The notes: generated by a model from the letters alone, not told the origin. A stretch of 64,000 nt of DNA from Henckelia pumila (GCF_033568475.1 NW_027331831.1:2914001-2978000), one strand, 5' to 3'. Counted from the first letter of the stretch, positions 34,815-49,200 are shown. Program-made: numbers and translations.

Positions 34815-36786
34815 ACAGGGAAGGATTCGGAGATCTATGCCTACACATTATGGCATTCGATTCTGGTTGGATTCTCTAAGCTAAGGGACGTTGGTGCAAT
34901 AACCTTATCGTGCCACACCGACACGTTATTCAGTTTGTTCTACTGTTTTTTCACCCTCGATATTTAACCTTTTCTTTCGTGTTCAAGTGTGAATTTGTCG
35001 AGAATATATGTATTGTAATGAGAATTTATCGAGTTTGGGACATTTTTATTAGAGCGGGAGAGTTCAGTGAGTTTACGAGGGTATATTTGTTTTAATTTTT
35101 AAATATTGCATTGTTTGACCAAAGTATCAATCATGATTCATGTCTGTTGGGCAAATATGTATGTTTTAATTTTAAATATTTTTTGAAGTTTCAGTTTAAA
35201 TATTACAAGTGTTAGTTCAAAATTGCTCAATCTTCTGTGATACATGTAATTTTTTTGTATGTTAATTTCATGAAATTACTCCCTAATTATAATTCTCTGA
35301 AGTCGTAAATATGTTTTTGATGTACTAAAAATGAATCTTGTTTTCTTTTTCCCCCTTTGATTTTAATTGTTTCTTCTTTTTTTTTTCCCGAATATTTGGG
35401 GGACATCACAATTCACATACGATAAAATAGGTATATTAAGATCTTAAAGATTTTTTGTTTATTAATTTATTTTTGATGACTCTAATTAGTATAATTTAGT
35501 ATGGTCAGAATTGGAAATGATTATGCTCCACCGGGTGTGCTACACACGGTGTAATTTGTGTGGGTCCCGAGCTCAATGAAGGGCAGATGTTGCACCGGAT
35601 GAAGCACACCCGGTGCAGCATAGTCCGGGCCTTCAGAATTGAAGTCCAACGGGGGCGCGGCGCTATTTTGGTGCCCACTAATCCTACGCGTGCAGGAAAA
35701 TGGGCTGCGCCAATTTTTTTATTACTTTTTAATTATTAAATTTTATTTTCTTGAATAATAATTTAATATTTAATTTATTGTTTTAAAAATTAAATATTAG
35801 AACAAAAATATTTATTATAACAATACATTAATTTTATCAATAAATATTTAATTATTAATTAAATTTAGTATTTATTTAAATAAATACTAAATAATTAAAA
35901 TAAAAATGTAAATTGGGTAACAAATACCAAATTGGAATAATATATGTAAAATAAAGAAAATATTCCAAAAATATTTCTTTTGGTGTAAGATTTGATGGAA
36001 ATGGGTTGGAGATGGATGTATTGTAAAAATTACACTATTTTAATGCAAAACTTGTACTAAAATGGTGTTTGTGGTTGAAAATGACTTAAGAGGAAATAAG
36101 ACCAAGGGATGCGCCGATGGTGGAGGAAGACCATCACACAAATTAGGATCATTTTCAACTGTCAATTTAAATATAATAATTAAAGAAAAATAGGTTTTTC
36201 TGCTTATTAACTCTTTCAGATTGGGTTTTGCTTTGTTAACTTTTTAAAGTTTGGTTTTCGTACATTAATTTTTATTTTTCGATTATTTTGGTTCAATTGT
36301 TGACATTACATTACACCAAAAAATACTCATATATTAATTAAACTGTCACATCAACAATTGTATCAAAATAATGCTGAAAATTAAAAATTAATATACCATT
36401 TAAAAGTTAATAGAAAAAAACAAATTAATAAACTAAAAAATCATTTTCCCAATTATTTAAATACATAGTTAATTTTGTCGTAATGGTTTTGACACCTATT
36501 CAATAGGATCCTTTCATTTGCCTTGGAGATTCACCAGATTTAATTCATTTTTATTAATTTATTATAATCACTATTACATTGACAAGTATGCTGGGACAAG
36601 TCACAACTCAAAGTGGAATATGAATTTTACAAGTTTATTAATTGTCTTCACCGCTTACGTACCAAAATAAATATTAAAATATAAATCTCACATTAATTAA
36701 TTAAAATACACTTTTTTTTTGACAAGTTAAAATACACCTTTTTATTACACCATAAAAAAAACTAAAATAGGTTATTTAAAAAAAAA
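34815..36786. other. Intergenic, AT-rich, 3' UTR and a small hairpin
   Basis: Begins with the pyruvate kinase 3' UTR. Beyond a roughly 100-bp inverted repeat at 35522-35623 it is AT-rich spacer with no frame or element terminus that I could support. Confidence 0.55.
35522..35623. repeat. Short inverted repeat (hairpin), GC-rich arms
   Basis: The left arm TATGCTCCACCGGGTGTGCT pairs with the right arm AGCACACCCGGTGCAGCATA with two mismatches, separated by about 58 bp. It could be a tiny MITE or a folded RNA. No target duplication was recognised. Confidence 0.7.
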
Positions 36787-37093
36787 GAAAAACTGTAAAT
36801 TTGGTCCTATATGTTTGTCACTTTGCGATTTTGGTCCTCTATGTTTTCATATTTCAGTTTTAGTCCGCATGTTTCGATTTTTGGCAATTTTGATCTTTTT
36901 TATTCGAAAATTCTTACATGACACTGTATACGTCACCTCCACATCAGCACTGAATTGGTGCCACGTCAGCACCACGTTGAAAAAAGGACTAAAATTGCCA
37001 AAAAAATAAAGATAACGAACTAAAACTGAAATCTGAAAATATAAAAGATTGAAATCGCAAAGTGACAAACATAGACCAAAAACGCAATTTTCC
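36787..37093 (+). mobile_element. MULE-type MITE, copy 1, 3' of the chitinase gene
   Basis: 307 bp beginning GAAAAACTGTAAATTTGGTC and ending GCAATTTTCC, with long inverted terminal regions (TGTTTGTCACTTTGCGATTT near both ends). The flanks are runs of A, so the expected 9-bp duplication cannot be distinguished. It is the inverted partner of 38202-38516 and its edge lies 52 bp past the chitinase stop codon. Confidence 0.8.
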
Positions 37094-37145
37094 AAAAAAA
37101 AAAATGCAATATTCGAATACATAGTCAACTCTTTCAACTTCAAAT

Positions 37146-38102
<957 letters not shown>

Positions 38103-38141
38103 TTATAAGTTATAGTATATACTGGAAAGGGGTTTGCATGT

Positions 38142-38151
38142 CTTTATATAG
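38142..38151 (-). promoter_or_regulatory. TATA box of the chitinase gene
   Basis: CTATATAAAG on the minus strand about 90 bp before the start codon, giving a predicted 5' UTR of roughly 55-60 nt. It lies only about 50 bp from the edge of the upstream MITE. Confidence 0.6.
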
Positions 38152-38201
38152 AATTGAGGCAAAAATTTAAATGAAATAAATTCATTACATTATTAAATTA
38201 T

Positions 38202-38516
38202 GGGAAAATTATTTTTTTGGTCATGTATGTTTGTCACTTTGCGATTTCAGTTCTTTATATTTTCAGATTTCAGTTTTAGTCCGCTATCTTTATTTTTTTT
38301 TGGCAATTTAGTCCTTTTTTCTGATGTGGAGCTGACGTTGCACCAATTCAGTGCTGATGCGGAGCTGACTGATACAGTGTCACGTAAGCATTTTCGAATA
38401 AAAATGATCGAAATTGCCAAAAATCGGAACATGTAGGACTAAAATTAAAATATGAAAACATGAAAAACTAAAATCACAAATTGATAAACGTACAAAACCA
38501 AATTTACAGTTTTCCT
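38202..38516 (-). mobile_element. MULE-type MITE, copy 2, 5' of the chitinase gene
   Basis: 315 bp with ends GGGAAAATT and AGTTTTCCT and perfect 9-bp flanks TTAAATTAT (38193-38201 and 38517-38525), typical of Mutator-type insertion. Its complement aligns over its length with 36787-37093, including TTTTTGGCAATTT, CACGTCAGC-like and CACTGAATTGGTG blocks. No coding capacity. Confidence 0.88.
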
Positions 38517-38525
38517 TTAAATTAT

Positions 38526-40459
38526 TGTTTATTAGTTATTTTAACAATTTTAGAATTCGATTGACTTGGAATACTTTGAAGGTGGCGTGGTGTTTAGGAA
38601 AATCTTGCACTATCTCTCCACACACTAAAATGTCAACTACTCCCACTCACAAATTATATGATATGAGATTATTTATAGAATACATTCCATTTCTTGGGTG
38701 GAATGTGATTTTTCTTGATTTATCAGTCAAATTATTTATTTATTTATTTATTTTCTCCTCATTCCCTTTGATTTGATTATTTAAATACCTAGACTAGATA
38801 TATATATGATTAGATAGTATATAATATTTACCAATTAATTAATTCTATCTCTTTTTCTTTTATGACTAGTTCTTGTTTCCAATTAGCTAGTCCTTAATTT
38901 ATGTCACAACGTTAACCAGTTATAAGGTTCAAAATCATTAATATAATGGTAATCGGATATGCAACCATTTTCATCATAAGCATGAACTTTAAATTATCAA
39001 ATTTTATTGATCATATTTACAACTAACTTGGGATACTCATGATCACACTAATAATATTGATGTAGAAAATTGGAGTACTATTCCATCACTCCAAAGCTTT
39101 GGCCCCTTCGAATCAATTCCCAGTAAAATATATGGTACATATTTTTATTTATTTAGTTTTGGGAGGAAATTAAATTGAATGGATTTTTTTTATATATATT
39201 TATCTAGAACTCTACTAATAATTCTGTCAATGACCAATTCAAAGAGTGCAAAATAAATATAAATTAATGATAGTGGAAAAGTCGTGTTTAAGAACCCATT
39301 CATCACTGTTTAAAAGCAAGTCAACGTTGTCTACTGAGTTCATATTATTTTGAGGAATCAATCAACTTTTTTATATATATAATTTATATTATATATACCA
39401 TTCACCCCAGCAAACGCGTTGCGTGTGTAACATAATATATATAAATACATAAAACTTGTGGATCAAAAATCTAATTTTATAAAATAATTATGTATTTTTT
39501 TTAACGGTCGTTGAGTTTTTTTTAGTGGAGAAGTTTTGTATAAATTTATTTAAGAGACTTTTAAAAAAAAAAAATTACTTAAGAGAAAGGCAAAATAGGA
39601 AAGAATTTTTGGTGTGTTCATGCCACACCAAAAACAGTTTTTCTAATACTCTCAACTATTATAAAATATATATAGTAGAGATTTATATAGTGTTTGATAT
39701 ATTCTTTGCTTTGAAATTGATCAAAGCAACTGTCACCCCATATCATGATGCTATCTCTATGTGATTTCCCCCTTATTTATGTGCTAAGCTGCTCGTAGTC
39801 GCCACTGTAATTCTCATCTAAAAAAATTATCTACCCAATCATGTTATCACTTATCGACGTATTATTTGATTTGTATTTGAAGTTATTAAATATTGGTTTG
39901 AACAAGAGCTCAACGCACTGATATTCTTAAATGACTCATTTTGTTATTAATCTATGGTCATGAGTATGAGTATTACGTTTACTTTTTGTAATTATCAATT
40001 CATTTTAGAATTGAGTTCATATAAATAGCAATCTGCAGGAAGAGTTGGTTTCAAAATTTTATATATTTTTAATTTCCAGCCTGAATCCGTTAATACTAAC
40101 TGGAACTAAATTATAGCATAATTTTAGTGAAAGTTTTTTTCCCAAAATATTAAAGCTACACCTAGTAACCTTTTTTTTTAAATATATATTTTCAAAGTAA
40201 CTATGGCAATATCATTAAATTATATACATAATAATTACTCAGAAAATGAAAATAGGAAATGATGTGACCCATTCCATCCGACCAAGCATAGAAACAATTT
40301 TTCGATGTAGAGCATGAACAACATGATTTACTGATCTAAACACAAAAACAATACGACAAGATAATACATCGATTCCTAGTTAAGAATTTAAAATCTAATA
40401 CAAGTAGAGTTAAACTCGAAGAATCTGGCTTAGAATTGTTGAAGTTGAACATCTCAATA
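38526..40459. other. Intergenic, AT-rich, with one Helitron-like element
   Basis: Besides the Helitron-like segment at 39407-39681 I see only AT-rich spacer. No convincing frame. Confidence 0.5.
39407..39681 (-). mobile_element. Non-autonomous Helitron, family member 1
   Basis: On the minus strand it starts A|TCTCTACTAT at 39681 and ends with a hairpin-like ACGCAACGCGTTTG and CTGG at 39407. Its 5' part (GTATTAGAAAAACTGTTTTT) matches 62960-63010 closely. The base after CTGG is not the expected T, so the 3' border is less sure. Confidence 0.55.
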
Positions 40460-41100
40460 TGTTGGAACATTCGAGGTTTTGATAAATTGATAAAACTGAG
40501 TGAACATCTTAGTGCAACTAATCATAAGCAAGAAAACGTAGACTGAAAGAGTCTCCGTAGCTAAACTGAAGTCTCGAAGCTAAACTGCATACATCAAGTG
40601 AGTTAACTTTGACCAAGAGTCAAACCTCAACTATCAAGTCATCAAGTAACATACATCAAGCAGTCGAGCAAATGCACTTACTTCACATGGCAAACCACAT
40701 TCAGTTTAAGAAGCTAAACTGAATCAGTTCCTCTAAAGTCAAACTACTTCAACAACGCTAGACTGAATCATCCAAGAGTACACATGACCTAAACAAAATC
40801 AATTTTACATTTGTGGATAGACTTTTCCATACAGACCAGACATCGCAAAAGCAGAAGCACAACAGTGTACGATGTCGTCAGAGAATGTATGCGGAAAAGA
40901 CAAGCTAACGACTTTGAGTTACCACCAAGTATAAACGTACATCAATGGGGTACTTGAGAACCATCCGACTCATTAAGAATTCTCGCACTTATATTGAAGT
41001 CTTCAGAGGTAAACTGAATTCCTTCAGTTTATTGATTCAAACACTCAGTCGAGGAAACAATGTGAGGAGAGGAGAGTTTCCTACACATGTACCTTCAACA
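40460..41100. mobile_element. LTR-like segment with TGTTG...CAACA ends
   Basis: 641 bp starting TGTTGGAACATTCGAGG and ending CACATGTACCTTCAACA, the inverted ends usual for Copia-type LTRs. The interior repeats phrases such as AGCTAAACTGAA and AAACTGAATC. Flanking 5-mers (CAATA, TACTA) do not match, so an intact solo-LTR duplication is not shown. Confidence 0.45.
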
Positions 41101-42204
41101 TACTAAAGCAATTCTGATATTTGGAAATTAGATGCTGGCATTGTGTATACCAAATGGTATCAATCAACTGCTTGCAAGATTTGTTAATCATTAATGGAAG
41201 ATAGGTACGATAAAAATGCAGTGGCACGAGAGAATGATCACCTTAGTCTAGTTCTTGACGGCTTTCGTGCAATTGTCAAGTCCCTTGCATCTAATACAGC
41301 TGGACAAGGGCAATCAAAATGTCACCATAAAGTTTCATTATCAGAATTGCCATTGGAGTATCAAAATCACAGTTGTAACGGATCAGGTGCCCCGTTGTGC
41401 TGAATTACGGATTTGATCGCATGTACACAGAACGAGGGCACTCAAAATTTACTGTAGTTTGATTTTTCTGAGAGATTATGGCCTGAGAACCAATCCCACG
41501 GACAATAGAAGTAGATCAATATGATAAAAGAAGCAAATAACATAATATAAAGTTGAATGAATATTGTTGTAAGTGAACTTTCCATGCTACAGATTGAATT
41601 GGTAGAACATGTTTTGGAGTACAAGAGTAGATTGTCTCAGAGACAGTGGGCAACATAAAGGACCAGCTCAGTTTTAACATAACTCTGGCTTCAAAAAACT
41701 GTGACTAGATTGATTTCACAAATTACACAGGACTTACGCCCAAGACTACTCAATCAGCAATCACTAATGCCCATGAGAACATAGCAAAATGTTTAGCTTA
41801 GCTAATGTCATTTGTTTTATACCGTTGTGGCTGCATGTTTCTTTTCTTTCACCCTTTGTACCACCAATCATCTATTCTTGAAAAAAGCAGTACGTTCTTT
41901 TGCATCAACCTCATCCAAATTTAGATTGATGGCCATCATCAGGGGTCCAAATAATTTCGAGCCTGGAAGAATCTGCACCAAAAGCAAGGGAGGTGGATGA
42001 CTCGATGAAGATTTTTCTTTTTCTTTTGACAACAGTACAAGGCAAAAAGATCATCACTAATTCACTCACAAGAAAAATCAGATGACTGCAAAAGAAAATC
42101 ATCGAGCAAGATAACGATATGTGTGGTCTTAGCTTCTCGGTTGTCTCGCAGGACCAGTGCCCATGTTTGAGGCATGGATTTGCGCACTATTTTTCTGTAT
42201 TAAT
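41101..42204. other. Spacer 3' of the PPR gene, no supported gene
   Basis: A short frame at 41194-41403 (70 codons) and the peptide-like EHVLEYKSRLSQ near 41600 could be scraps of a lost gene, but I cannot identify either. The part next to 42205 is probably PPR 3' UTR. Confidence 0.4.
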
Positions 42205-44223
42205 TCACCAATAATCACCACAGGAGCAAACCCCATTTTCAAAGTGGTGAAAACGATTTGTGTCCCTAACTATGATTTCACGCTCACTAATCTGGGAAAT
42301 GAACTTTATGGCAATGTGGCAATCCTCACAGACACGTAGGTTTTTCGTAACCCTGATTGGCATCCCTGGGTTGCTATTCATGATTGCAAATACAATGGCC
42401 AACTTCTCACTGTGTACCACTAGATGGTTTTCTTTATCCTCTTCCTCAACATCATGCATGGCAGTGTCAGTTTTCGGAACATAACCAGCCTCTTTCATCT
42501 TCCCCACTAGGACATCCAACTCTTCATAGATCTTTAGCGAATCAGGGTGTGCTCTATCACCAGCAAGAAAAGTGTGGACCTTGTCATGAAGCTCGACGTT
42601 ACTCATACCTGGTATTTTCTTGATTCCCCTCCCTTTCATCATAGATCGAATTAATGTTACATCTTTCCATCTCCCCGCCTTTGCATAAATATTCGACAAC
42701 ATAACGAAATAACCAGATTGCCATGGAGACAACTCGAAAAGATGATCTGCAGCTACAACTCCAATATCCATCTTATTATGGACGTGGCAAGCACTCAATA
42801 GAGCTCCCCAAGCCCTCTCGTTTGGTTCCATTGGCATTTTTTTGATATGATCATATGCCTCATCCACTAGACCAGCACGTCCAAGTAGATCAACCATGCA
42901 AGTAAAGTGTTCTAACCTTGGAACTATCTTATATTCATCTGTCATCAATCTGTAATAATATCTCCCTTCTGATAATAATCCCGCATGGCTGCAAGCCGAA
43001 AGAATTGAGACAAAAGCTATAGAATCAGGAACAAAACCCAAGTCCTGCATTTCAGTGAATAAATCAATGGCAAGCTGACCTTTGCCGCTCCTACCATAGG
43101 CAGACAACAATGAAGTCCATGATACAATGTCCTTAACGTGCATCTTATCAAACACTTTTCTCGCTTCTTGCAAACACCCGCACTTGGCATACATGTCGAT
43201 TAAGGCATTCTCTATAGACAAGTTTGGCAAAAGACCCTTCATTTCAACATATTCATGAACCCGTTTACCTATTGACACGGCAGTAAGATCCCCACATGCC
43301 GGTAGAACACTAGTTATAGTGATGGCATCCGGTTCCAGCTCATGAGATTGCATTAGTGAATAAAGCCCAACTGCCTCACTAGGCATAGAATTATTTGCAT
43401 ACACTGCTATCATCACATTCCAAGCCACCAACTCTTCTTTAGCCATATCCATGAAAATTTTTTTGACGAAAACAATATTTTCTGCACTTGTGTTGGTCAC
43501 AGCAGGCGAGAGGCTAGCCATTGTGCCCGAATCAGGTTTCACACCTAACAATTCCATCTCTTTACACACTTCCAGTGCATCATCAAACCTCCCATTTTGT
43601 GCATAACTCGCAACCATAGAATTCCAAGAAACAATATCCTTACGGAGCATTTCATTAAGAACTTGCCTTGCATTCACTAGACCACCACATTTCCCATACA
43701 TTGCAACGAGACCATTCCCAGTAAACAAGGTCAAATCAAGTCCCTTCTTCACAGCGGGGCAGTGAATTTGCATTCCGAACCTCAAATCATTCGAGCCGGA
43801 ACAAGCTTTCAAAATGCAAGGTAACGTGTAATGATCTGGCGCAACCCCTGACAAAATCATACTCTTATACATAAAAATCGCATCTTTATAACAATTATTA
43901 TTCACATAACTTCGGATCATGACATTACAGATAACATTATTTCTTTCAGGAATTTTATCAAACAACTTGCGGGTCATGTCAGGCCTACCACGAGCGGCAT
44001 AAGCCCGCATCAACTTGATGGCGAGCGATGTGTCTGCCTTTAAATTGATATCGGAAACGATTCTGCAATGGAGTTTCTTGAGGGTTTTGATATCTGGGTT
44101 CTTGTCTAACAACAGGTTTATAATATCCTCGTTGGTTTTGGAGGAAGATTGCGGTTTATCAATGGCATTCACGACATGTCGGGAAAGCTTTGTTAGATTC
44201 TTCAACGGTTTCATCGACTTCAA
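42205..44223 (-). CDS. PLS-class pentatricopeptide repeat protein with E/DYW domain, 672 aa
   Basis: PLS-DYW proteins bind organellar RNA and direct C-to-U editing; the DYW domain is the cytidine deaminase. The single exon encodes a basic N-terminus of about 50 residues (possible targeting peptide), then PPR motifs from about residue 60 to 480 (NVMIRSYVNNNCYKDAI, SWNSMVASYAQNGRFDDAL, NALIDMYAKCGCLQEARKVF, SWTSLLSAYGRSGKGQLAI, CMVDLLGRAGLVDEAY), an E region, and a complete DYW domain. The deaminase zinc site is present: HSE at 604-606 and CEDC at 632-635, with CSC at 666-668 and terminal GDYW. It resembles Arabidopsis At3g49142 from memory; the edited site is unknown. The frame is intact and of normal length. 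Confidence 0.95.
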   Translation of the reverse strand: MKSMKPLKNLTKLSRHVVNAIDKPQSSSKTNEDIINLLLDKNPDIKTLKKLHCRIVSDINLKADTSLAIKLMRAYAARGRPDMTRKLFDKIPERNNVICNVMIRSYVNNNCYKDAIFMYKSMILSGVAPDHYTLPCILKACSGSNDLRFGMQIHCPAVKKGLDLTLFTGNGLVAMYGKCGGLVNARQVLNEMLRKDIVSWNSMVASYAQNGRFDDALEVCKEMELLGVKPDSGTMASLSPAVTNTSAENIVFVKKIFMDMAKEELVAWNVMIAVYANNSMPSEAVGLYSLMQSHELEPDAITITSVLPACGDLTAVSIGKRVHEYVEMKGLLPNLSIENALIDMYAKCGCLQEARKVFDKMHVKDIVSWTSLLSAYGRSGKGQLAIDLFTEMQDLGFVPDSIAFVSILSACSHAGLLSEGRYYYRLMTDEYKIVPRLEHFTCMVDLLGRAGLVDEAYDHIKKMPMEPNERAWGALLSACHVHNKMDIGVVAADHLFELSPWQSGYFVMLSNIYAKAGRWKDVTLIRSMMKGRGIKKIPGMSNVELHDKVHTFLAGDRAHPDSLKIYEELDVLVGKMKEAGYVPKTDTAMHDVEEEDKENHLVVHSEKLAIVFAIMNSNPGMPIRVTKNLRVCEDCHIAIKFISQISEREIIVRDTNRFHHFENGVCSCGDYW

Positions 44224-45699
44224 ATTTTGACATCGTTACAGGAAATCTAATCTCCTAGGCATGTCCTCTGCAACTTTCCAGAACAATTTAACTAGTACCT
44301 CGTTATACACTCCAATGTCAATGATACGTGCATATATTTTCATTTTAAATATATTATTTAAAAAAATATTAATTTTTTTTTTTGTTTAACAAGTACTTCT
44401 GTTGATATGGTATTTTTTTTTAAAAAAAATGATTTGCTTTTACAATATTTAATTAGATGAATAAAACATTTGCATCTTGTTTGGACAAATACTTTAAAAA
44501 AAAATTTAATTTTTTATAAGTTAATTAAAAATTTTAAAACATTAAAATGTAAGTGTGGACAAAATTTTTGTAAAACGATTTGAAAATTGTCTTTAAAAAA
44601 AGTGTTATTCAAGCAAATGAAAAAATTATTTATATAAAAAAATGTTATTCAACAAATGAAATGCGTGTTTTGATGTTTTTAGAATCGAAAGCAGATATTA
44701 ATTGTAAGCAAAACATTTATTTTAACGGTAAATTGGGATTAAATCCCCAAACCCAAACTTCGGTTTGTGGTCAGTACCCATGTCAGCCAATCTAATTCTG
44801 CAGTCTCTGATCTATGTCATTTATATTTTCCAACTCCCTTTTAGATTGTAAATTACCAAAATATCCTTATTTTTTATTTTAAACCCTAAAATAACATTTA
44901 TGTATTAAGAATAAATTGACCATCTTCCTCATTTATAACGGCAATATTGTGTCTTCCACTCTCATTCTTTTCCCATAATTTTTTTTTTCCAATAATCCGA
45001 GATGTACAAGAAAATTTGATGATAAAATTTCGAGAGTTAAGAAGCAATAGACTGAAGATGTGAAGGCAAAGAAAATCCTGAGCGTTAGAAAGCAGAAGAA
45101 GACGATAAAATTAGGTCTGTCGGATAAGAAATCTTCCAGAGGTTTACAACATAATAGTCTTTTGAATTTGATCGAACCACATTTGAGGATTATTTTATAT
45201 TCTGATTGGTTGATGTTGCGTAATATTGTTCATGATTTAATTTGTTATCTTGTATGCTAGCTAATCTTTATTCCCCAATTCTAGAGTTTTGTTTATGTTA
45301 ATATATTTGTTTACATTTGTTATATTTTAAACTTTTTCTTTCACACAATTGAATTAGTTAGATGATGTTTAGAAATTATGATTCAGTGCTTAAATTTCTT
45401 CGCGTTGCCCAAATTTGTTCCAGTTGATGTTCTTCGCGTTGCCCAGACTTCTTCTTCAAATTTCTCATGCTCAAGCTCTTCTAAATTTTTGTGTTGTGTT
45501 GTGCGGCTGCTTCATTTCATCTTGTGCATAAAATCTCCTTTTATATGTGTTCATGAATCTCACGATCGAGCCCTAGAATCTAGACTCCAAAATTTCCAAA
45601 ACTGTGTTGTTTTTCCAATTTTATGCAGCAGCGCAGATGCACCAATAATCACCGCTGATGCAACGATTATTTTCTTAATTTTCTGGCCTTTCACACAGA

Positions 45700-45860
45700 T
45701 GCGTGACTTCTCACCGCATATGCGCCGTTGTTTTCTCCAATTCTCTGCAATTCCCGCAGATGCATCACATTTTACCGCATATGCGCCGTTGTTTTCTCCA
45801 ATTCTCTGCCAAATCCTGCATATGCATCATATTTCACCGCATATGCGCCACATTTTCACG
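45700..45860. repeat. 62-bp tandem repeat with CGCATATGCG palindrome
   Basis: CCGCATATGCGCC recurs at 45713, 45775 and 45837, exactly 62 bp apart, with intervening TTGTTTTCTCCAATTCTCTG conserved between the first two copies. Long frames through this region (for example 45378-46016) follow from the repeat and show no protein similarity I recognise. Confidence 0.85.
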
Positions 45861-46280
45861 CTTCTGCTCTCTTTCTCATCCATAAAGGGCGCAGATGCGG
45901 AAATTTTGGTGCAGATGCGCCACATTTTCATCCAACAAGCCGCTGCTCGTCATTCTCGTGTATGTGTATTTCTGCAGCGCGCGATAATTTTCAAAAATTC
46001 ATATTTCACAATCTAACCGTCGGATTGAGCCAAAATTTTTACAGCAGCTTTAAAACATCTTAAATGTTATTTTGAATGATGCAGATCGGATTTAGATGTC
46101 CCAAAAATTTCCAGTAATTTTCTGAAATTTGCGGTGCCGTAATTCATTCATCCGCTTCTTCTTGCTACTTTTCTTTCAATCATTGCATCTCACAAAAACA
46201 ACAACAAATATGTATAAAATCCACTCGATACATCACAAAAGCCAAGTAAAACCATATATAAATTAAGGTACATATTTAAG

Positions 46281-49200
46281 TAAATAAGGTACAACCAAGC
46301 CTAAGGTTAAGTACTTATAAGCATGAATAAAGTACAGATCGTGGTAAACCACATATGGAATGTTTTAATTGAAGAAAACCAACTCCTTACCACATATATG
46401 GTGCATGTGCAAATTGATATAGTAAAACCATTTGATATCTACTCAATAGAGTATCATTTACGTGAAATCACAAGTATGACCTCGGATTTATTTACTAAGT
46501 TAATGAGGTAAATATAGGACATGCATATGCACTTTGGGTAGTCACTCAAATTTTTTGGCTAATAAGAACTTACCAATAAATAATTAAAGAGCTAAATACG
46601 GTACATATTTAATTAAATAAGGTACAACCAAAACCATGGATAAGTACATATAAGCGTGAATAAAGTACAGATCGTGGAAAACCAAACACATTTTAATAAT
46701 TTCATGTCACAAGTACACTTGATGATTATACGTGGTACAAATTTCTGTATATCAAGTACATATGAGCGTAAATGTCGTCGTGTTCTTAGAAGAACTTAGA
46801 TCAAGATTATAGCACATGTGATCGATTTCTCACTAATTACTTCATATGGAATGTTTACTTGGAGAAAACCAACTCCTTATCACATATATGGTGCATGTGC
46901 AAAATGAGATAGTAAAAACATTTGATATCTACTCAATAGAGTATCATTTACGTGAAATCACAAGTATGAACTCCGATTTATTTATTAAGTTAATGAGGTG
47001 AATATAGGACATACGTGTGCACTTTGGATAGTTAATAAAATTTTTTGGCTAATAAGAACTTACCAATAAATAATTAAAGAGCTAACTACGGTACATATTT
47101 AATTAAATAAGGTACAACCAAGCCCATGGTTAAGTACATATAAGCGTGAATAAAGTACACATCATGGTAAACCAAGCACATTTTAATAATTTCATGTCAC
47201 AAGTACACTTGATGATTATACGTGGTACAAATTTCTGTATAACAAGTACATATAAGGGTGAATACAGTACAGATCGGGGTAAACCAAGCACATTTCAAAA
47301 CGTCGTGTTCTTAGAAGAACGTAGATCAAGATTATAGCACATGTGATCGATTTCTCGCTAATTACTTCATATGGAATGTTTACTTGGAGAAAACCAACTC
47401 CTTACCAAATATATGATGCTTTTGCAAAATGAGATAGTAAAATCATTTGATATCTACTCAATAGAGTATCATTTATGTGAAATCACAAGTATGAACTCGG
47501 ATTTATTTATTAAGTTAATGAGGTGAATATAGGACATACGTGTGCACTTTAGATAGTTAATCAAATTTTTTGGCTAATAAGAACTTACCAATAAATAATT
47601 AAAGAGCTAACTACGGTACATATTTAAGTAAATAAGGTACAACCAAGCCTATGGTTAAGTACATATAGGCGTGAATAAAGTACATATCATGGGAAACCAA
47701 GCACATTTCAATAATTTCATGTCACAAGTACACTTGATGATTATACGTGGTATAAATTTATGTATATCAAGTACATATGAGAGTGAATACAGTACAGATC
47801 GGGGTAAACCAAGCACATTTCATATGGAATGTTTTACTTGAAGAAAACCAACTCCTTACCACATATATGGTGCATGTGCAAAGTGAGATAGTAAAACTAT
47901 TTTATATCTACTCAATAGAGTATCATTTACGTGAAATCACAAGTATGACATCAGATTTATTTACTAAGTGAATGAGGTGAATATAGGACATGCATGTGCA
48001 CTTTGGGTAGTCACTCAAATTTTTTGGCTAATAATAAGAACTTACCAATAAATAATTAAAGAGCTAACTACGATAAATATTTAAGTAAATAAGGTACAAC
48101 CAAGCTCATGGTTAAGTACATATAAGCGTAAATAAAGTACAGATCGTGGTAAACCAAGCACATTTTAATAATTTCATGTCACAAGTATACTTGATGACAT
48201 ACGTGGTACAAATTTTTGTATATCAAGTACATATGAGTGTGAATACAGTACAGATCGGGGTAAACCAAGCACATTTCAAAACGTCGTGTTCTTTGAAGAA
48301 CGTAGATCAAGATTATAGCACATGTGATCGATTTCTCGCTAATTACTTCATATGAAATGTTTACTTGGAGAAAACCAACTCCTTACCACATATATGGTGC
48401 ATTTTGCAAAATGAGATAGTAAAACTATTTGATATCTACTCAATAGAGTATCATTTACGTGAAATCACAAGTATGAACTCGGATTTATTTATTAAGTTAA
48501 TGAGATGAATATAGGACATACGTGTGCACTTTGGATAGTTAATCAAATTTTTTGGCTAATAAGAACTTACCAATAAATAATTAAAAAGCTAACTACGATA
48601 CATATTTAAGTAAATAAGGTACAACCAAGCCTATGGTTAAGTACATATAAGCGTGAATAAAGTACATATCATGGGAAACCAAGCACATTTCAAAAATTTC
48701 ATGTCACAAGTACACTTGATGATTATACGTGGTATAAATTTATGTATATCAAGTACATATGAGAGTGAATACAGTACAGATCGGGGTAAACCAAGAACAT
48801 TTCAAAACGTCGTGTTCTTAGAAGAACGTAGATCAAGATTATAGCACATGTGATCGATTTCTCGCTAATTATTTCATATGAAATGTTTACTTAAAGAAAA
48901 CCAACTCCTTACCACATATATGGTGTATTTTGCAAAATGAGATAGTAAAACCATTTGATATCTACTCAATAGAGTATCATTTACGTGAAATCACAAGTAT
49001 GAACTCGGATTTATTTATTAAGTTAATGAGGTGAATATAGGACATACATGTGCACTTGGGGTAGTTAATCAAATTTTTTAGCTAATAAGAACTTACCAAT
49101 AAATAATTAAAGAGCTGACTATGGTACATATTTATATAAATAAGGTACAACCAAGCCTATGGTTAAGTATATATAAGCGTGAATAAAGTACATATCATGG

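Noticed and set aside
45378-46016. 212-codon open frame on the plus strand
   Set aside because: It runs through the 62-bp tandem repeat, has no recognisable domain, and its neighbouring frames are equally open. It is a by-product of repeat periodicity.
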